Shown: positions 35,091 through 47,704, counted from the first letter of the stretch. The stretch: DNA of 64,000 nucleotides from Eopsaltria australis (GCA_034509425.1 JAVTVJ010001355.1:290239-354238); one strand, 5' to 3'. Notes: generated from the letters alone by a model not told the origin. Numbers and translations: made by a program.

Positions 35091-35162
35091 AGAATCATAA
35101 ATGCTTTGGTTGGGAGGAACCTTAAAGCTCACGTGGGTCCAATCCCCTGCCTTGGGCCACTG
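35091..35162 (-). mobile_element. CR1 LINE 3' end, about 70 bp
   Basis: AGAATCATAAATGCTTTGGT, then TGGGAGGAACCTTAAAGCTC and CCAATCCCCTGCC on the plus strand. It is a short minus-orientation tail. Confidence 0.85.
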
Positions 35163-35398
35163 AAAGGTCCCTGGGTCACTTGTCACATTATTTCAGATAA
35201 AACAACTTCTCTTTAGAAATACTGTGCTATCTTACAAGTATTCCATATTGAAAGAACTCTGTGCTCCCTCAGAAGAACTTGGAATTGTTGAACTGATGAG
35301 TTGTAGGAAGCCATTCCCAGCCCTCACAGCCTGTGGAAGCACTGCTGGTTATATCCGTGATGAAATCTGGAAAGGGACTGGGGAAGGTGCACAAAGGA

Positions 35399-35629
35399 CA
35401 CCAGGATAACGTGGCACCAATGCCATGGATTCACCAGGATAATGTGGCACCAATGCCATGGATTCACCAGGAGGATTTGACACCATTGCCATGGATTCAC
35501 CAGGATGGTTTGGCACCATTGCCATGGATTCACCAGGATGGTTTGGCACCGATGCCATGAATTCACCAGGAGGATTTGGCACCAATGCCATGGATTCACC
35601 AGGAGGATTTGGCACCAATGCCATGGATT
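35399..35629. repeat. 33-bp minisatellite, exactly 7 units
   Basis: Seven head-to-tail 33-bp units, 231 bp in total, each starting CACCAGG and ending GCCATGGATT (one unit has GCCATGAATT). Variation is concentrated in the central GATAACGTGG / GGATTTGG / TGGTTTGG segment, with the two left units alike and the two right units alike. Because 33 is divisible by 3, an 11-residue repeat is kept in frame on both strands (open frames 35333-35560 plus, 35349-35624 minus). There is no signal that either is translated. Confidence 0.95.
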
Positions 35630-38600
35630 AACAGGCTGTCAAAAATCAGGAAAATTCCCCGTGGAGGTTCACAAACAGCTACAAGCAGACGAGTTCTCTC
35701 CTCTCACAAGCAGCAGGTGAAGACCCCTTCTTAAACCCTGTCTTTGCCTGAAATCACAACATCTGAGACATCAATAACAGACTGGTTTCCCCTTTATTTC
35801 CAGCAAACAGAGCTCTGCTCAGAGCAAGGCATATTTGGGAGTCAAGGAGGAGGCTCTGAGCTGGGGAAGGCTGATCCCAGGGAGGAGGAAAGGCAGCAGC
35901 AGGGGGACAGGGTTTGATCCAGAAAGGGAATGCTGCTCCTGCTGGGCTGGAACCCCTGCCTGGACTTTGGGGATGATTTGATGTGAGCTCACGCAGCTCA
36001 GGAGCTGCTCAGAAGTTTCCCCTCCCAGCTCCAAGGCTTTTGATGTTTATGGTTTACCCAGCTGGCCATTGATCAATATTGATGTGACCCAACCCTCTGG
36101 TTCAAAGGTTTCATTATCAGCACCAGATTTATGGCTTCTTCAGAGCACCTTCAATAATCTGTCATCTAAACTACAACAATAGGAAATTAATTTTTTTTCA
36201 ATCATTTTCCTGGGGTTTAATTAAGCATTCTGGAGATGGCTGCAGTGATTCAGCAGTGAGGGGGATCAGCTTGGCTGGCCATTTTTCTGCATGCTCCTCC
36301 CCACTTACGTTATCAAGGCCACAATAAATGCATTTTTCTGCCTGAAAGCCATTTATTAGAAGAAATTTTCTGCTAAGAGCAATGTCATAAGGTCAGCAGA
36401 CAGAGGGTGAGTGACTTCTCAATCACTTTCGGTGGGATTGGTGCCAAACACACCTCACTAGCTCACCCAATTAGTGATTAATTCCAAGTGTTAAGGATGT
36501 TTAAATTTAATGTCATGTGCTTACAAGGAATAAAAGCAAGATGAGATTGAGGAAAAACCAGTTGGATGCAGCCTCCACTGGCACAGGGCCACTGATGTGA
36601 GGGACATTCCACAGGTGCCAGGAGCTCTGTCCCCCACTCAGAGCCTTCCCACTCCCACATTCAGGTTTAATTTTGCCAAGGATCCTCTGATGGCAGCGTG
36701 TGGGCCCAAATCCCTCACCTGCCAATCCAATTTACTGCCTGTGCCTGAAAGCCAGGTGCTCCTGTGCTGAAACGACACCTCAGGCTCAATCCTTTCTGCT
36801 ACCAGGAGTAAATGACTCCAATGTCACTGCCAGGGCAGGACAGTTCCTCTGCTCACGGCATTTGGGAGCTGCTGGGGCACTTCCAATGTCCTGCCATGCA
36901 CATATTAATGTTTTGTTACATCATTTACAGAGGAACCATCCAAGGCCAAGGCCAGGGAAGGAGCTGGGAAGATAACAGGCAGTTCCAGAGAAACCTGCTG
37001 AATTTATGCAGTCCCCTGGCACAGCCTCAGTTTATCAGAACGTCCCAAACTTAAGCACTCCCTTAAGCTGAGTATTTACGAGCAGGACACGAGGGTCAAA
37101 CAGCCCTTCCTGGGTGACAGAATTTACAGGGCAGAGTTTGCTCTCCAGCAGAGCCATAAAGCAGCTCCTGGAGAGCACAGATTTACAGGCAGCACCAGCT
37201 CCTCGAGCTGGGAGTCACTGGCAGGTTGTGGCTGTGCTTTCCAAGAGCTTTCACCAGAGCAGCTGCTCAGAGCAAAACCCTCAGCTCCTGTCTGCAAGAA
37301 TTAAGTCAAAAAACTGGGTTTAAAATTGAGCCAGTGTGTGCATTTCATCAGCTGGGCAGCGAAGGCTGAGAGATGTGAAAAACACTCCCAGGAACAGATT
37401 TGATGATGATAACACACGATGAATGAAACAGAAATGAGCATTTCCTTCAGCCAATTACCACTCAATCCTCACAAGTCAAGCAAAAAATGTTAAATAAATA
37501 TTATCTGGCGTTTCCACATGGTTCTTTAATCCAGCTCATAATCAGAAAGGGTTTTCAGCCACACCATCTCTGTGTCCATATGTAAAACAAGATGGTCAGT
37601 GGAAAGCATCTGATACATCCTCCAGCCACTGGAATGTTGGGAAAAGTCCCCAGAGCTGCTCTCCAGGAGCCCTGGATTTGTTCTGAATTACATATTCTTA
37701 AGGAATAAATACTTTTTTTCCTTAGGAAGCTGAGGGCACAGTGGGATTTCTGAAGACATCAAATGATCTGCAGAATACTTTGAATTACATCAAGATTTAG
37801 CGTGGAGTTAACAACAAGGGATAACAAAAGAGCAAAACACCACGTTGCCCACACTTAATTGACCTGCCCTAAACAGCTGAAGTTGGGAATAAAGCCAAAA
37901 ATCAGTAGAAATGCAGAAAATTAAAATAATTATTTGACAACATGAAACAACTTATTGTCATTTGAGTGAGAGCAGATGAGGTCATCAGCCTCCTTTCTGC
38001 AGTGGCAAACTGGAAGTGGCCTGAATATCAAAAATGTGATTGCAATCAACCAGAGCAAAGCCTGGAACCGTGCAGGAGAGCTGCTCCTGTTGTGCTGCAT
38101 TCTGGAGCACAAGAGCTCCTATCAGCACAGGTTGGCACTAAAATCAGCCATTTCTCTCTGCTTGCTGTGAAAAATAATGATCTGTTGATCTTGGTTTGTC
38201 ATTCAGACTGTGTAACCCACTAGGGCAGCAGCTGTCTCTTTACTGGGTCTTCTTCTGTGGTGTTTACCAACTGCCAGAACTGAACAGAAGCAGAAATGCA
38301 GGACAAAACTTCTAGGAGCACTTTGAAAATGAGATTTGCAAAAGGCCCTGGTAATAATGACCATCAGAGTTCAAAAGAACTCCTCTACAGTGAAAAAAAG
38401 TGTGAATCCTTCCCCTTGCCAAATGTGAAAGCTTTCCAGGTAATTCCCTGCCTGTGGATCTTTTGCCTTACCTGACCCAAAAACTTCCTCCTAAACACAG
38501 TGAACAACACATTTAGTGGTGAGGATGAGAGCCTGAGGTTTCAAAGCCAAGAAAATCACCCTAAAATACATTTTAAATGAAAGGGTCCAATTTCCACAGG

Positions 38601-41600
38601 CAGGGCTGGGGAAGATGAGGCAAAGGTCGAGGTGTTCGTGGCTGTGGCTGTGGCTGGGCAAGGCAAGAGCTTTGCTTTGCTTGAGGATTTTACCTGAATT
38701 GTGTGCTTGAATTATTGAAGAGCTCCCTGAAGAGAGGGCCTGGGTGAGATTGCCTTGTGCCTGGGATTTCAGCTCTCCCAAGTGGGAGAAGAGGAATCTG
38801 TCAAGAGCCTTTGCACCTCCCAGACCTGTGAAGCCGAGAGGATCCCGTGTGTCAGCAGGGACAGAGTTATCCCAACTTCCCAAAACCAGCCAGAAGGAAG
38901 GCTCCAAACTGCAGGATATCTGAAAGCAACAATTTCTGCAGATTTAAAAGAAAAAAAAAAAAAAAATCTCTGAAATGCATCAGGACAGAACACCAAAGCA
39001 TTTCACCTCAGCTGCCTGTCTGATCCAAACAGGGATTCTCCCCATTTTCCTGCCATGTGGCTGGGCTGTCTCTATCAGGGCATTAACAAGTTTTCCACGC
39101 TCCAGCTGGAGAGTGGAAGGAGCCTGTGCCAGCCCCTCCTGCCTGACAGAAAATTCTCTGTGCTCCTGCACCCCGGGGATGCGGGGCCAGCCCTGGCACA
39201 GCCATCAATGGTCCCTCTGTGGGCACCCCTGGCAGCACCCAGATCCCAGCCATGGGAACCCAGCCAAAAACAGGGAAGGGCAGCCAGCTCTCCTGCTCTC
39301 TGCAGCCCAGGCAGAGCCCTGGAAGTGGCAGAGGGCTGTGGATCCCAAACCTGGCCCCTGAGTGGGCAGTGATGGACAGCTCAGGAAGCTCTGCCCCAAC
39401 CCAGGCAGGCACAGCAGGAATGGTGCCTGGGCTGCTCTCCCAGCAATCTTCCCTTATGCAACGACCTTTATTCATTCAATCTTTATTTATTTAATCTTTA
39501 TTCCTTTATCTTTTGCCTGTATGCAAAAATCTAATTATTGATTGTCTTGATCAGGCCGCGTGTTGTCGTTAAAACCGTTCCAAGAGCACCATTTATTCAG
39601 TGTGAATTTGGAGTTAATGCAAGAAAATGAAATTACTCATTGGCACACTCATCTTTGCAGTAACTCTGGGAAGGTTTATCAAACCCCCTCCCCAGTCTCC
39701 ACCACGTCCAGAGGGAGATAGGGAGGCACATCAGGCACGTGCTCAGGGATCAGAAATGCCCGTGGCACCGTTCCCAAGGTTCAGATGGCAGATGGCACAG
39801 GCAGGCCCCAGAGTGCTCACCAGGGAAAGCTCCCTCAAAGCATCAAAAGTGGGGCATTTGCTCTGTAATTTGATTCCCCAGAATGACATTTCCATGGCAG
39901 ACCAAAAGGCTTCCATGGTGCAGGTGAGGGAGCAGAAAGATTCATTAGCCAGCTGGAAAAAAGCAGACCCAGAGCTCTGCCCACACAAAGCCTCCTCTGC
40001 TACTTTGGACAGAAAATTTCTAAGATTTTTTTCTTTCTAGATCATCTGAAATCAGATTCTGCTCTGGAACACAAACCCTGCTCAGGGTGACACAGCAGAA
40101 ATGCTGCACAGTTTGGAGATAAATTTGTGATAGCTTCTTGACTGGATGTACAAACAGGCAGTCAATACCTGCACACTTTAGGTTTTGCAGATTAATTAGT
40201 TGATTTTGTGGGAGTCCTGCAGACAGATCCTTGATAACAACTCAGTATCCTCAAACATTCAGGCCCTTGGCTTATCAATTACTGGATAACCCAAACCACC
40301 ACTCTGATTGCCCAAAATTACTTTTGAAGCACCCAATTTATTCCTCTCTCAAAGCACTGCAGAAAGGGGTTTGATGAGCTCCTGACCTATTTGATTCCAT
40401 CTGACCAGGGATGGTTTCAGCAGCAAACCCACTCGTCAGCAGTTAATGCAAGGAAAAGAGAGAGGATCATCAACCACTTGGGAATTGTCTCCTTTTGTCT
40501 GGAGAGGGAAACAGGAGTCAGCAGAGCCAGAGCAGTAGAAGGGGGGAAGCACAAGGGTGAGACTTCACCCCTGCCACAACCTCTCCCTTTGCCAATGTGC
40601 AGAGGAACACCTGTAGGCACTCCAGGAGAAAGGTACATCAATCATCTCACTGCTTTTACTCCATCCAGAGTTCCCAAAGAAAATAACCAACCCTTTTGGT
40701 GGTGATCTCCACATTTAGAGGATGAAGTTGAGACCTCAGCGTTTCTAAAAAGCAGCTACAAATATAACAGCACTGAGAGAGATGAGAGCTCAAAAACTCT
40801 GAAGGACACAGCAGGATTTTTAAAAAAAACAAGATTTGCCAAGTAAATATGATTATTGCTGTCAAGACTCAGTAATTCACTAAAAGCCACTGAAAAAAAG
40901 CTTACGTATTAATAATGCAAAACAAATACATGTACAAACACTCATACAAGCAATGTTTCCAAGCACTGCCAGGAGATGAATTGCCACGTTCCAATCACAT
41001 AATGCCAGTAACAAAAGATCCTGCATCCTTCTCAGAAGCACAGAATTAGCTGCCACTGACTCCAGTGGTTACTGAGCCCAGAAATCTTTATTAACTTGGT
41101 ATTTGCATACAGAAACAATCCCTCTCACACTGCTGCAGCCCAGATTCCAAGTGTTGGGAAGCAGCCAGCCAGAATTCCAGCTGCTCCAAGCACAGACTTC
41201 TCCACCATCCTGCTCGTCTGCAGGCAGGAGCCTCTTCTCTTTTTCCCTGCTAAAATGCTGCTCCCTTTCTCCCCTTCCTACAGAGAGCAAAGGTTCTAGA
41301 GAAGATTAAAAAAAAGGAGGGGAAAAGAAAATCCAGCCTCGCTCCTGTGGAAGGCAGAACATTACGTAAGGAAAATGTTTTTTGTTGTGGAATTGGTGCA
41401 GCTCATGCTCAGATACCAGGTGAGAGCTCAGGTGGGAAGGTTGGGGAGTCAGGATGTCCATCCTGGAGCTCCACACAGTGTGGGACAATCAGGGTGTCCA
41501 TCCAGCCTTAGAGATAAGGCCCAGCCTGGGTGATAATTTTGACATCACTCCTTTGCCTCCTGCCAGGCCTCTGCTCCCACTCCACAGAACACACTCTGCA

Positions 41601-42387
41601 TTTGCAAACAATCCAGCAGGCTCCTGGAAGCCTGAGAGCCTGGCAGACAGCTCCTGCTGTTCTCTGCTCTTGTTTCAAGGGTACTGAGACTGTTTGTACC
41701 TCCTGAAAGTGGCTGAGCTTTCCTTAGGTGAAAGCACAACCAAATTCCTCAGAACTCAGTGGCTCCATTGGGAACATCCTCATTATTGAGCTTTCAGGTG
41801 GATCAGGCACCCACTGCTGCTGAATCCAAAAGTTTCAGTTCTATGAATACCTAAAACAAGTTTATTCACTGCATAACACATTGTTCCTTTAACGCACAGC
41901 ACTTGGTGTAACCCCAGCAGGATTCTGAGGTGCTACAGTTGTAATTAAATTAAACTGATTAAAACAAAAAAAACCCCAACAATAACAAAAATCACATTGA
42001 AGAGGGGAAAAAAAATAAGATCTATTAAAGCCATGACTATGGTAGCAAGGAAGTCAATAAATCTGCCAATAAAAGTGAAACCCAAATCTGCTATTAATTA
42101 ATTGAACAGAAAATAGCACCTTTTCTATTGAATTTCAGAAGCTCAACAGCAGTCTCTGGTACAGTTACATATTTGCTCCACAATTAGGTTGGGAAGCCCT
42201 GGAGGAAGGGCTCTCTTTTGTGCCATATTCCATTCTCTCCTTACAATGCTCTGCTATTGATTTCTCAGCCCCAGTTACCTCTCTCAGACTTTTTCCTAAA
42301 GGTTATTCACAAACAGCTGCTCCCATGTGCATGAAAATAGGGAGACCAGCAGGTTCATCACAGCAGCTGCAATCCTGTGTTTGTGTG
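35630..42387. other. Largest unique block, about 6.8 kb, no gene seen
   Basis: No CR1, LTR or tandem array was recognised. It contains an A-run of about 18 at 38949-38966, a GC-richer part at about 39100-39430 with overlapping frames on both strands, and a CpG-dense spot near 39548-39576. The 137-codon open frame at 39627-40040 (plus) begins with a hydrophobic Met-Lys-Leu stretch but then shows no protein-like pattern. I do not call it a gene. Confidence 0.5.
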
Positions 42388-42605
42388 CAATCATGGAATA
42401 TTTTGGGTTGGAAGGGGCCAAAAAGCCCATCCAGTGTCACCCCTGACGTGGCAGGGACACCTCTCACCATCCCAGGCTGCTCCAAGCCTCATCCAACCTG
42501 GCCTTGGGCACTCCCAGGGATCCAGGGGCATCTCTGGGCACAATCACAGGGAGCAATTCCTCCCCAAAATCAGCTCTGACAGCTCCAGCTCTGTGCTCTG
42601 GTTTT
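42388..42605 (-). mobile_element. CR1 LINE 3' end, about 215 bp
   Basis: CAATCATGGAATATTTTGGG, TTGGAAGGGGCC, 'gacgtggcagggacacctct' and 'ggcactcccagggatccagg'. It is a minus-orientation CR1 3' UTR with more divergence towards its far end. Confidence 0.9.
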
Positions 42606-43739
42606 TAGAGGTAAAACACAGCAGCTAAATTACATTCACCATGGATCCCACGCCTCCAAACAAGGAGTCAGGTTTGTCACCAGCTTTTATTCCACGCTGA
42701 ACTTCCAATTTGTTGGAGTGTCAGCCTGGTGGCTTTGTTGGAAATCAATGAGGTGAGAGTATTCGAGCAATTAAGAACCAGAATGAATTGCTGTGTCTGA
42801 GAAACAGGCAAGCAAAAAAAAAAATATAACAAAATATAAACCTTTTCATTGCTCAGCAAAAATATTGGCTGCAGTTTTTAAACAGCAGGAACAGGTTATC
42901 CTTGAGACATGCAGGAAATGCATGCAAGGCTTGGACTGGAATATTTTAAGTAGCCATGGAAGTAGTAAAAATGTTTGGGGCGTTCTCTTATTTGCATTCT
43001 GCTGATGTTTCCCTTGCCCCATCAGATTTCCCATATTTGTGCTTTAATTTACAGAAAAAGTGAAAAATTTGCATAGAGCTCCCTTTCAGTTTAGAACCTG
43101 CAGAGGATCTAATGAGTTACTGGAAAATCTCTTTATTTACAAAGCACAGAAACCGAGACACAAATTAAAGTACATTAAAACCAGACTAACCCTCTCATCC
43201 AGTTCAGTACTTTTTGCCTGTATTTTCACATCTCATCTTAAAGAAAGATGGAGATGTTGTAATCTTCAGTGATGGCAAAACCCCAATTGTCCTTACTGGA
43301 ATGGGTATTTCCATGGAATACAAACCTGGGGAGTTTATTTAATGAAGAGGAGGGTTTGCTGGCCTCAATCCAGCATGGGATGTCCATCAATCCGGATTAG
43401 CTCCCTGCATTTAGGACAGGTGACCAGACACTGCCCTCAGCTGCCAATAACCTGCTCCTGGAGTGCCCAACTCTGCACCAGCCCAACAGAGCAGCTCAAA
43501 ATAGTCCTGGCATGAACAGAGTCACACCTCACCACGCTCTCCCTCGAGCTTCAGGAAGTTTCTTCACCTTGCTGAAATAAAGCAGAATTTCTGTGCAGAT
43601 TTCCTGGACAGATCTGCCAGGTACCCACAGCCAAATCCTTCATCTCTGCTGTGGCCACGTGGTTTAAACCAAGTGAGACCACGCTGAGCTCTGCTCCCTT
43701 CCAGAGAAACCAAACACTGGCATGTCACACTGTCAGACA
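42606..43739. other. Unique DNA, no gene seen
   Basis: AT-rich, and it leads into the LTR below. The right limit is soft because the LTR boundary is uncertain. Confidence 0.4.
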
Positions 43740-44124
43740 CGACAGAAACACGCAGACTTCTCAGCAGGTCAGGAACCATCCAGGCAGGATAAGAAAAGAG
43801 CCCTGCCTTTCTTTATTCACTCATTTTTATATCTTTCTCAAGACAATCGTGGATTGGTCAATGAGGTCACCACCTCTACAATTCCACAGGATAATGACAC
43901 AGTCTATCACCTTTCTCCACCTTAGGAGAAAGGAATGAAAACAATCTAGAAGTTCAAAACAATCTAGGCTGGTTAGGAAAACATGGACTGTGTTTATAGA
44001 AAACGCATGGGAAATTCTACCACTGGAGTAAAACATAGAACACTGTAAAAACCAGGGCGACACTGGCAAGCTCAGCTCAAGCCCTTGTTCAGCTGAATAT
44101 CTCCCCAAAATTGCTTGGCCAACA
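43740..44124 (-). mobile_element. Probable solo LTR or LTR fragment (TGTTGGCC family)
   Basis: On the minus strand the sequence starts TGTTGGCCAAGCAATTTTGG at 44124. It reaches a TATAAAAA box (43824-43831) and, a few bases on, AATAAA (43812-43817), followed by a GGCAGGGCTC leader. The closely spaced TATA and AATAAA match the arrangement in the 57.4-kb LTR. The 3' boundary is not clear: I found no target duplication, and 43740 is only an estimate. It could be truncated. Confidence 0.6.
43824..43831 (-). promoter_or_regulatory. Putative LTR TATA box
   Basis: TATAAAAA on the minus strand with AATAAA a few bases downstream, so the polyadenylation signal would lie upstream of the transcription start, as in retroviruses with a short R. 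Confidence 0.5.
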
Positions 44125-45555
44125 CTGTTTATGATTACCATGGCTTTCCTCTTGGGTTACCCTGGGAATGAAGCTCCCTCCTCAGCTCACGTGAGTTTCT
44201 CTGGGAGCAGCATCAGCTGCTGGCAAGGTGAGGGTGAGGAAAGAAACAAAACAGGAGTTGTGGAACACCAACAACCTCGGGAAGGAGACACCACAAACCT
44301 CTCTCAGACATTCCCACCAGCCCTGAAGCTCCTGAAGATGTTCCCACCTCTCTGGCAGCCCTGGGATGGAACCCACGAGCAGAAGTTCATCTGCTGGGAT
44401 CTGTGTTTGTGCCTCTTTCCAAGTGAATGGCCAAGGTCAGCCAGAGCTTCTTTATTCATGAGATCCTGGAGCTCCTCTGGCACACACAGAGCCCAGGCCA
44501 TGTGTTTTTCCTGACTCAAAGTCCCCTCAAGGCACACGGAGCAGAATAAAACCCTTCTAATTAGAGATGACTCTTCCAAAAGTGGAGCCCTTGCACGGCC
44601 TTGCTCAAGGTCATGTGCTAAGTGGCTGGTGAGCAAACAGATCTGCTCACTTTCAGCAGAGTGAGGAATTAAAATCTGATTTAACTTCAGCACCAGCCCT
44701 GGTATTTGACACTGTCAAAACAATTTTCTGTTTGGAAGCAACAGCAGACTGTGAGCGAGGCAGCAAAAGAAAACTGGCAGTGGAATTTGAAGTCATTTTG
44801 TTCCTAAAATCAGATGATCTTCGAAGAAAAAGGTTTATCAAGAATATTAATTAAGCACACCAAAGTTCCAAATCCAGTATTTACTGTTCTGCTGGATTTC
44901 TAGTGGGATTCTAAATTCAAATTAATAATTGAACAAAGGTTTTCCTCAGGCATATTCTTCATATTAAACATGCAGTGCCCAAAATGTCTTATACACCCTC
45001 CAGTTTTTCCCTGCTCATTGAACTTGGTCCATACCAAGGTGCACAGGCTGTGAATAGATCAAACACTATCAGGATTTCTGTCATTTCATACTTTACAGCT
45101 ACTGCTCAATTAAAATAATCACCTGTAACCAGCATCTTGTCCTAAAGATAATTAAGAAATTATTCGAGGAAATTATTTTTCACGTTAAATTTTAATTGCC
45201 ATTAACACTTAGTGTTCATATGGGAAATGCTGATTTTTGCCAGGATTTGGGCTGAGGGATTGGGCTGGAGCAGAAGCCAAAGGTGCAGGAGCTCTGCAGC
45301 AGCACTGCCCTCCCAAGAATGGGGCTGGGAACCCACAGTCCCCACTGCTCCCTTCCTGCCCTCAGCCTGCCAAGGACAGCTCAGAGGAACACGGGAGATG
45401 GAAAATAAAAACTTCCAAATTTCAGGGAGATGAAAAGGAGATTAAAGCCACTCTCAGCTGCTGCCTGCCGTTGTCCAGGGGCCTCTCATCCAGAGAGACA
45501 CCTGAATGTCAGCAGCAGCTCCTGCTGAGTCCAGCCCTGAGCTCGGACACCTCGG
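44125..45555. other. Unique DNA between two LTRs, no gene seen
   Basis: Open frames of 127-129 codons on both strands at 44131-44693 overlap each other and show no recognisable domain. Confidence 0.45.
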
Positions 45556-46009
45556 TGATGCCTTTTTCTGGTCTTAGGAAATAAAGGCTCAGACAGGGTT
45601 AGAGGGTTGGGGGTCGTTTCCCTCGGTATTTTAATAGGATCCCATTCCATGGCTTCTGCCGTCCAGGTAGAACGCGGTGCCAAAGCCCCATACCCCAATC
45701 AAGTGTACAATTAAAGACTCTACTCATTAGCAGATCTACCAGGAGGGCCCAATAAGGGCCTGGGTGGGCTCACTTCTAGTTTACAAAATCTGTCCTACTA
45801 GGAGACCTTGAGGGCTCATGAAAACAGGGTGTTTGCTCTTCTAACTCTAGGTGGCTTCAGGGGTGTTTGGTGTCCCAGCCCACTAAACACCATGAAACCA
45901 GGCTAAACTATCACCTAAAGCATCACAAGTGTGCATGCTGATACTTGTGAATGTAGGGAACAGTGTGAGAAGTATTTAGAAGAAAAGCAGAAAAATCCTT
46001 CAGGCATCA
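45556..46009 (-). mobile_element. Solo LTR (TGATGCC family), uninterrupted copy with empty site
   Basis: This 454-bp LTR matches the older interrupted LTR at 15.5 kb over its whole length with roughly 10 percent difference by eye; several differences are at CpG sites. Ends are TGATGCCT and AGGCATCA. Where the other copy has the 677-bp insert, this one reads GGGCCTGGGTGGGCTC, the empty site. Flanks are TCGG (45552-45555) and TCAG (46010-46013), a 4-bp duplication with one mismatch. Minus orientation is inferred by analogy with the other copy. Confidence 0.85.
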
Positions 46010-46278
46010 TCAGGACATCCCAGGCTTTGAGCGGCGCCTCTGCTGCGCCGACCCGAATTCAAATTATTCCGGTTATTGCCTAAAAAACACTGCTCCTGTA
46101 ACTTCCTGTGACAGATAAAAATTGGGCACACTCTAACAAGGTCTGGGAGCTGCTCCAGATGGCATTTGAGATAATAGGAGTTCTTCTCCCAGGATACACT
46201 CAGCTCCCATTGTGGAGGAGTTTAACATCGGCAATGGGTGAGTGACACAGCCCCACTGCTGGAGTCACAGCCCCTGCT
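46010..46278. other. Short unique stretch with a CpG-dense spot
   Basis: Bases 46030-46070 hold six CpG sites (GAGCGGCGCC, GCGCCGACCCG and TTCCGG) in an otherwise CpG-poor region. No gene was seen. Confidence 0.45.
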
Positions 46279-46357
46279 CCTATTAAATATCCTATTAAAT
46301 ATCCTATTAAATATCCTATTAAATACCCTATTAAATACCCTTTTAAATATCCTATTT
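46279..46357. repeat. 12-bp A/T-rich minisatellite, about 6.5 units
   Basis: Units read CCTATTAAATAT, with CCCTATTAAATA-type variants in the middle and CTTTTAAATAT near the end. The 12-bp period keeps a four-residue Arg-Ile-Phe-Asn repeat open on the minus strand. Confidence 0.95.
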
Positions 46358-47378
46358 AGGGCTTGTGGGATGGCAGAAGTGCAGTGGCACCGTTTCCCTC
46401 CTGAGTGAATTGCAGAAGTACCACACAAAGTCCCTGCTCTCGTTTTCCACGCTCTCACCTCTCCCCACGAGCCTGTCCCCACTCCGACACAGCCTAATTG
46501 TCCTAAACCAAAAACTGGTATTTTTGGTGTGCTATTTCACCTCAGAAAGTCTCTATTTCCTTTGCCATCCCCCTTGTCCTGGGCTTTGTTAAGGGGAAGG
46601 CCACCCCACCCTCAGCACCAGCACAAAAACTTTTGGTGGATGCTCAAACTGCAGATAAAGAAATAAATAGGAAAAGAACACAACTCAAGGGAGACAAGTG
46701 GAGGGAAGCAGCACATTCAAAAACCTGGAAATGGTAATTATCTGTAGTTTAAACCTCTCCTTCTGGAGACCAACCACAAATATTAGAAGAGATTTCACAA
46801 TTCCTTTCTCTTTGTCATTAACACCAATCCCTGACCTTTATTCAGTGAAGTTATGAGAGACTCTTCCTTCTCTGCAGTGAGATGACTTTCTCCACTAAAT
46901 CATTTACAGGAGGAATATTAAAAAAAATCCCTGTCAAAAAAAAATGGGAAAATGACAAAGACTTTTATCACTTTTAGCGAGCAGCCAGGGGAAAAAAAAT
47001 ATTAAAACCAAAGGTATGGAGATGAGTCAAAATGTTTCATGTTCCCATGAAACCATTCCAAACCCTCTGTATTAAAGTTGGCTTAAACCTTGAGGGTCCC
47101 TCTCAGGTTGGAGAAGTTAAAACAGGTGAAAATATGACATTTTTATATGCACCTTTGACTGAGTTCCTTAAGTTAGCCAGATATTTCCATGGAACACACA
47201 CTGGGGTTTGGTGAGTAATTGTTTCAAAGGGGGAAACAGAAAAAGAAGAGTGTTTGCTCCTAGGTAGAATATTTTCAACAGAAATTGCATTTTCTTCTGA
47301 CAAACTCCACATCCCACAAGGACAATCCCATCTCCCCTCCCATTCTGACTCAGGGATGTGCACTGTGTGTGCCCAGAG
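46358..47378. other. Unique DNA, no gene seen
   Basis: Single-copy-looking AT-rich sequence. No array, LTR or CR1 was recognised. Confidence 0.45.
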
Positions 47379-47460
47379 CATTTTACATCATCTGATGATG
47401 ATGATGAGATGATGTAAAACCAAAGGCAGCAGAGCCAGAACATTTTACATCATCTGATGA
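47379..47460. repeat. Hairpin plus a direct repeat of its left arm
   Basis: TTTTACATCATCT at 47381-47393 and its exact reverse complement AGATGATGTAAAA at 47407-47419 form a 13-bp stem with a 13-nt GATGATG-type loop. A 20-bp segment that includes the left arm, CATTTTACATCATCTGATGA, recurs at 47441-47460. It is not followed by a T-run, so it does not look like a terminator, and no gene is adjacent. Confidence 0.85.
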
Positions 47461-47637
47461 GAGATAAAATAAGGCTGCAGTGATGACGACCTTCTCAGGG
47501 AGCTGAGGGATTGCATTTTCAAGCAATACAATATTGTAAATGCAGTTTAACACAGAATTGCACCACAGAAGGAGCTCCACGTTTTCAGAGCCACGTGGGG
47601 GACATTATTGGGTTGTGTTTTTCTTAGAGGAACAAAC

Positions 47638-47704
47638 GTGTGAGGTGTGAGGTGTGAGGTGTGAGGTGTGAGGTGTGAGGTGTGAGGTGTGAGGTGTGAG
47701 GTGT
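47638..47704. repeat. (GTGTGAG)n, 7-bp unit, about 9.6 copies
   Basis: A perfect head-to-tail array without substitutions, which implies recent growth and likely length polymorphism. Confidence 0.96.

Noticed and set aside
39627..40040. 137-codon frame with a Met-Lys-Leu-Leu hydrophobic start resembling a signal peptide
   Set aside because: The hydrophobic stretch is short and the remainder has no domain, cysteine pattern or exon boundaries. One such frame is expected by chance in 64 kb.
47379..47420. Hairpin as a transcription terminator or microRNA precursor
   Set aside because: The stem is only 13 bp with no T-run and no adjacent gene, which is too short for a microRNA precursor.
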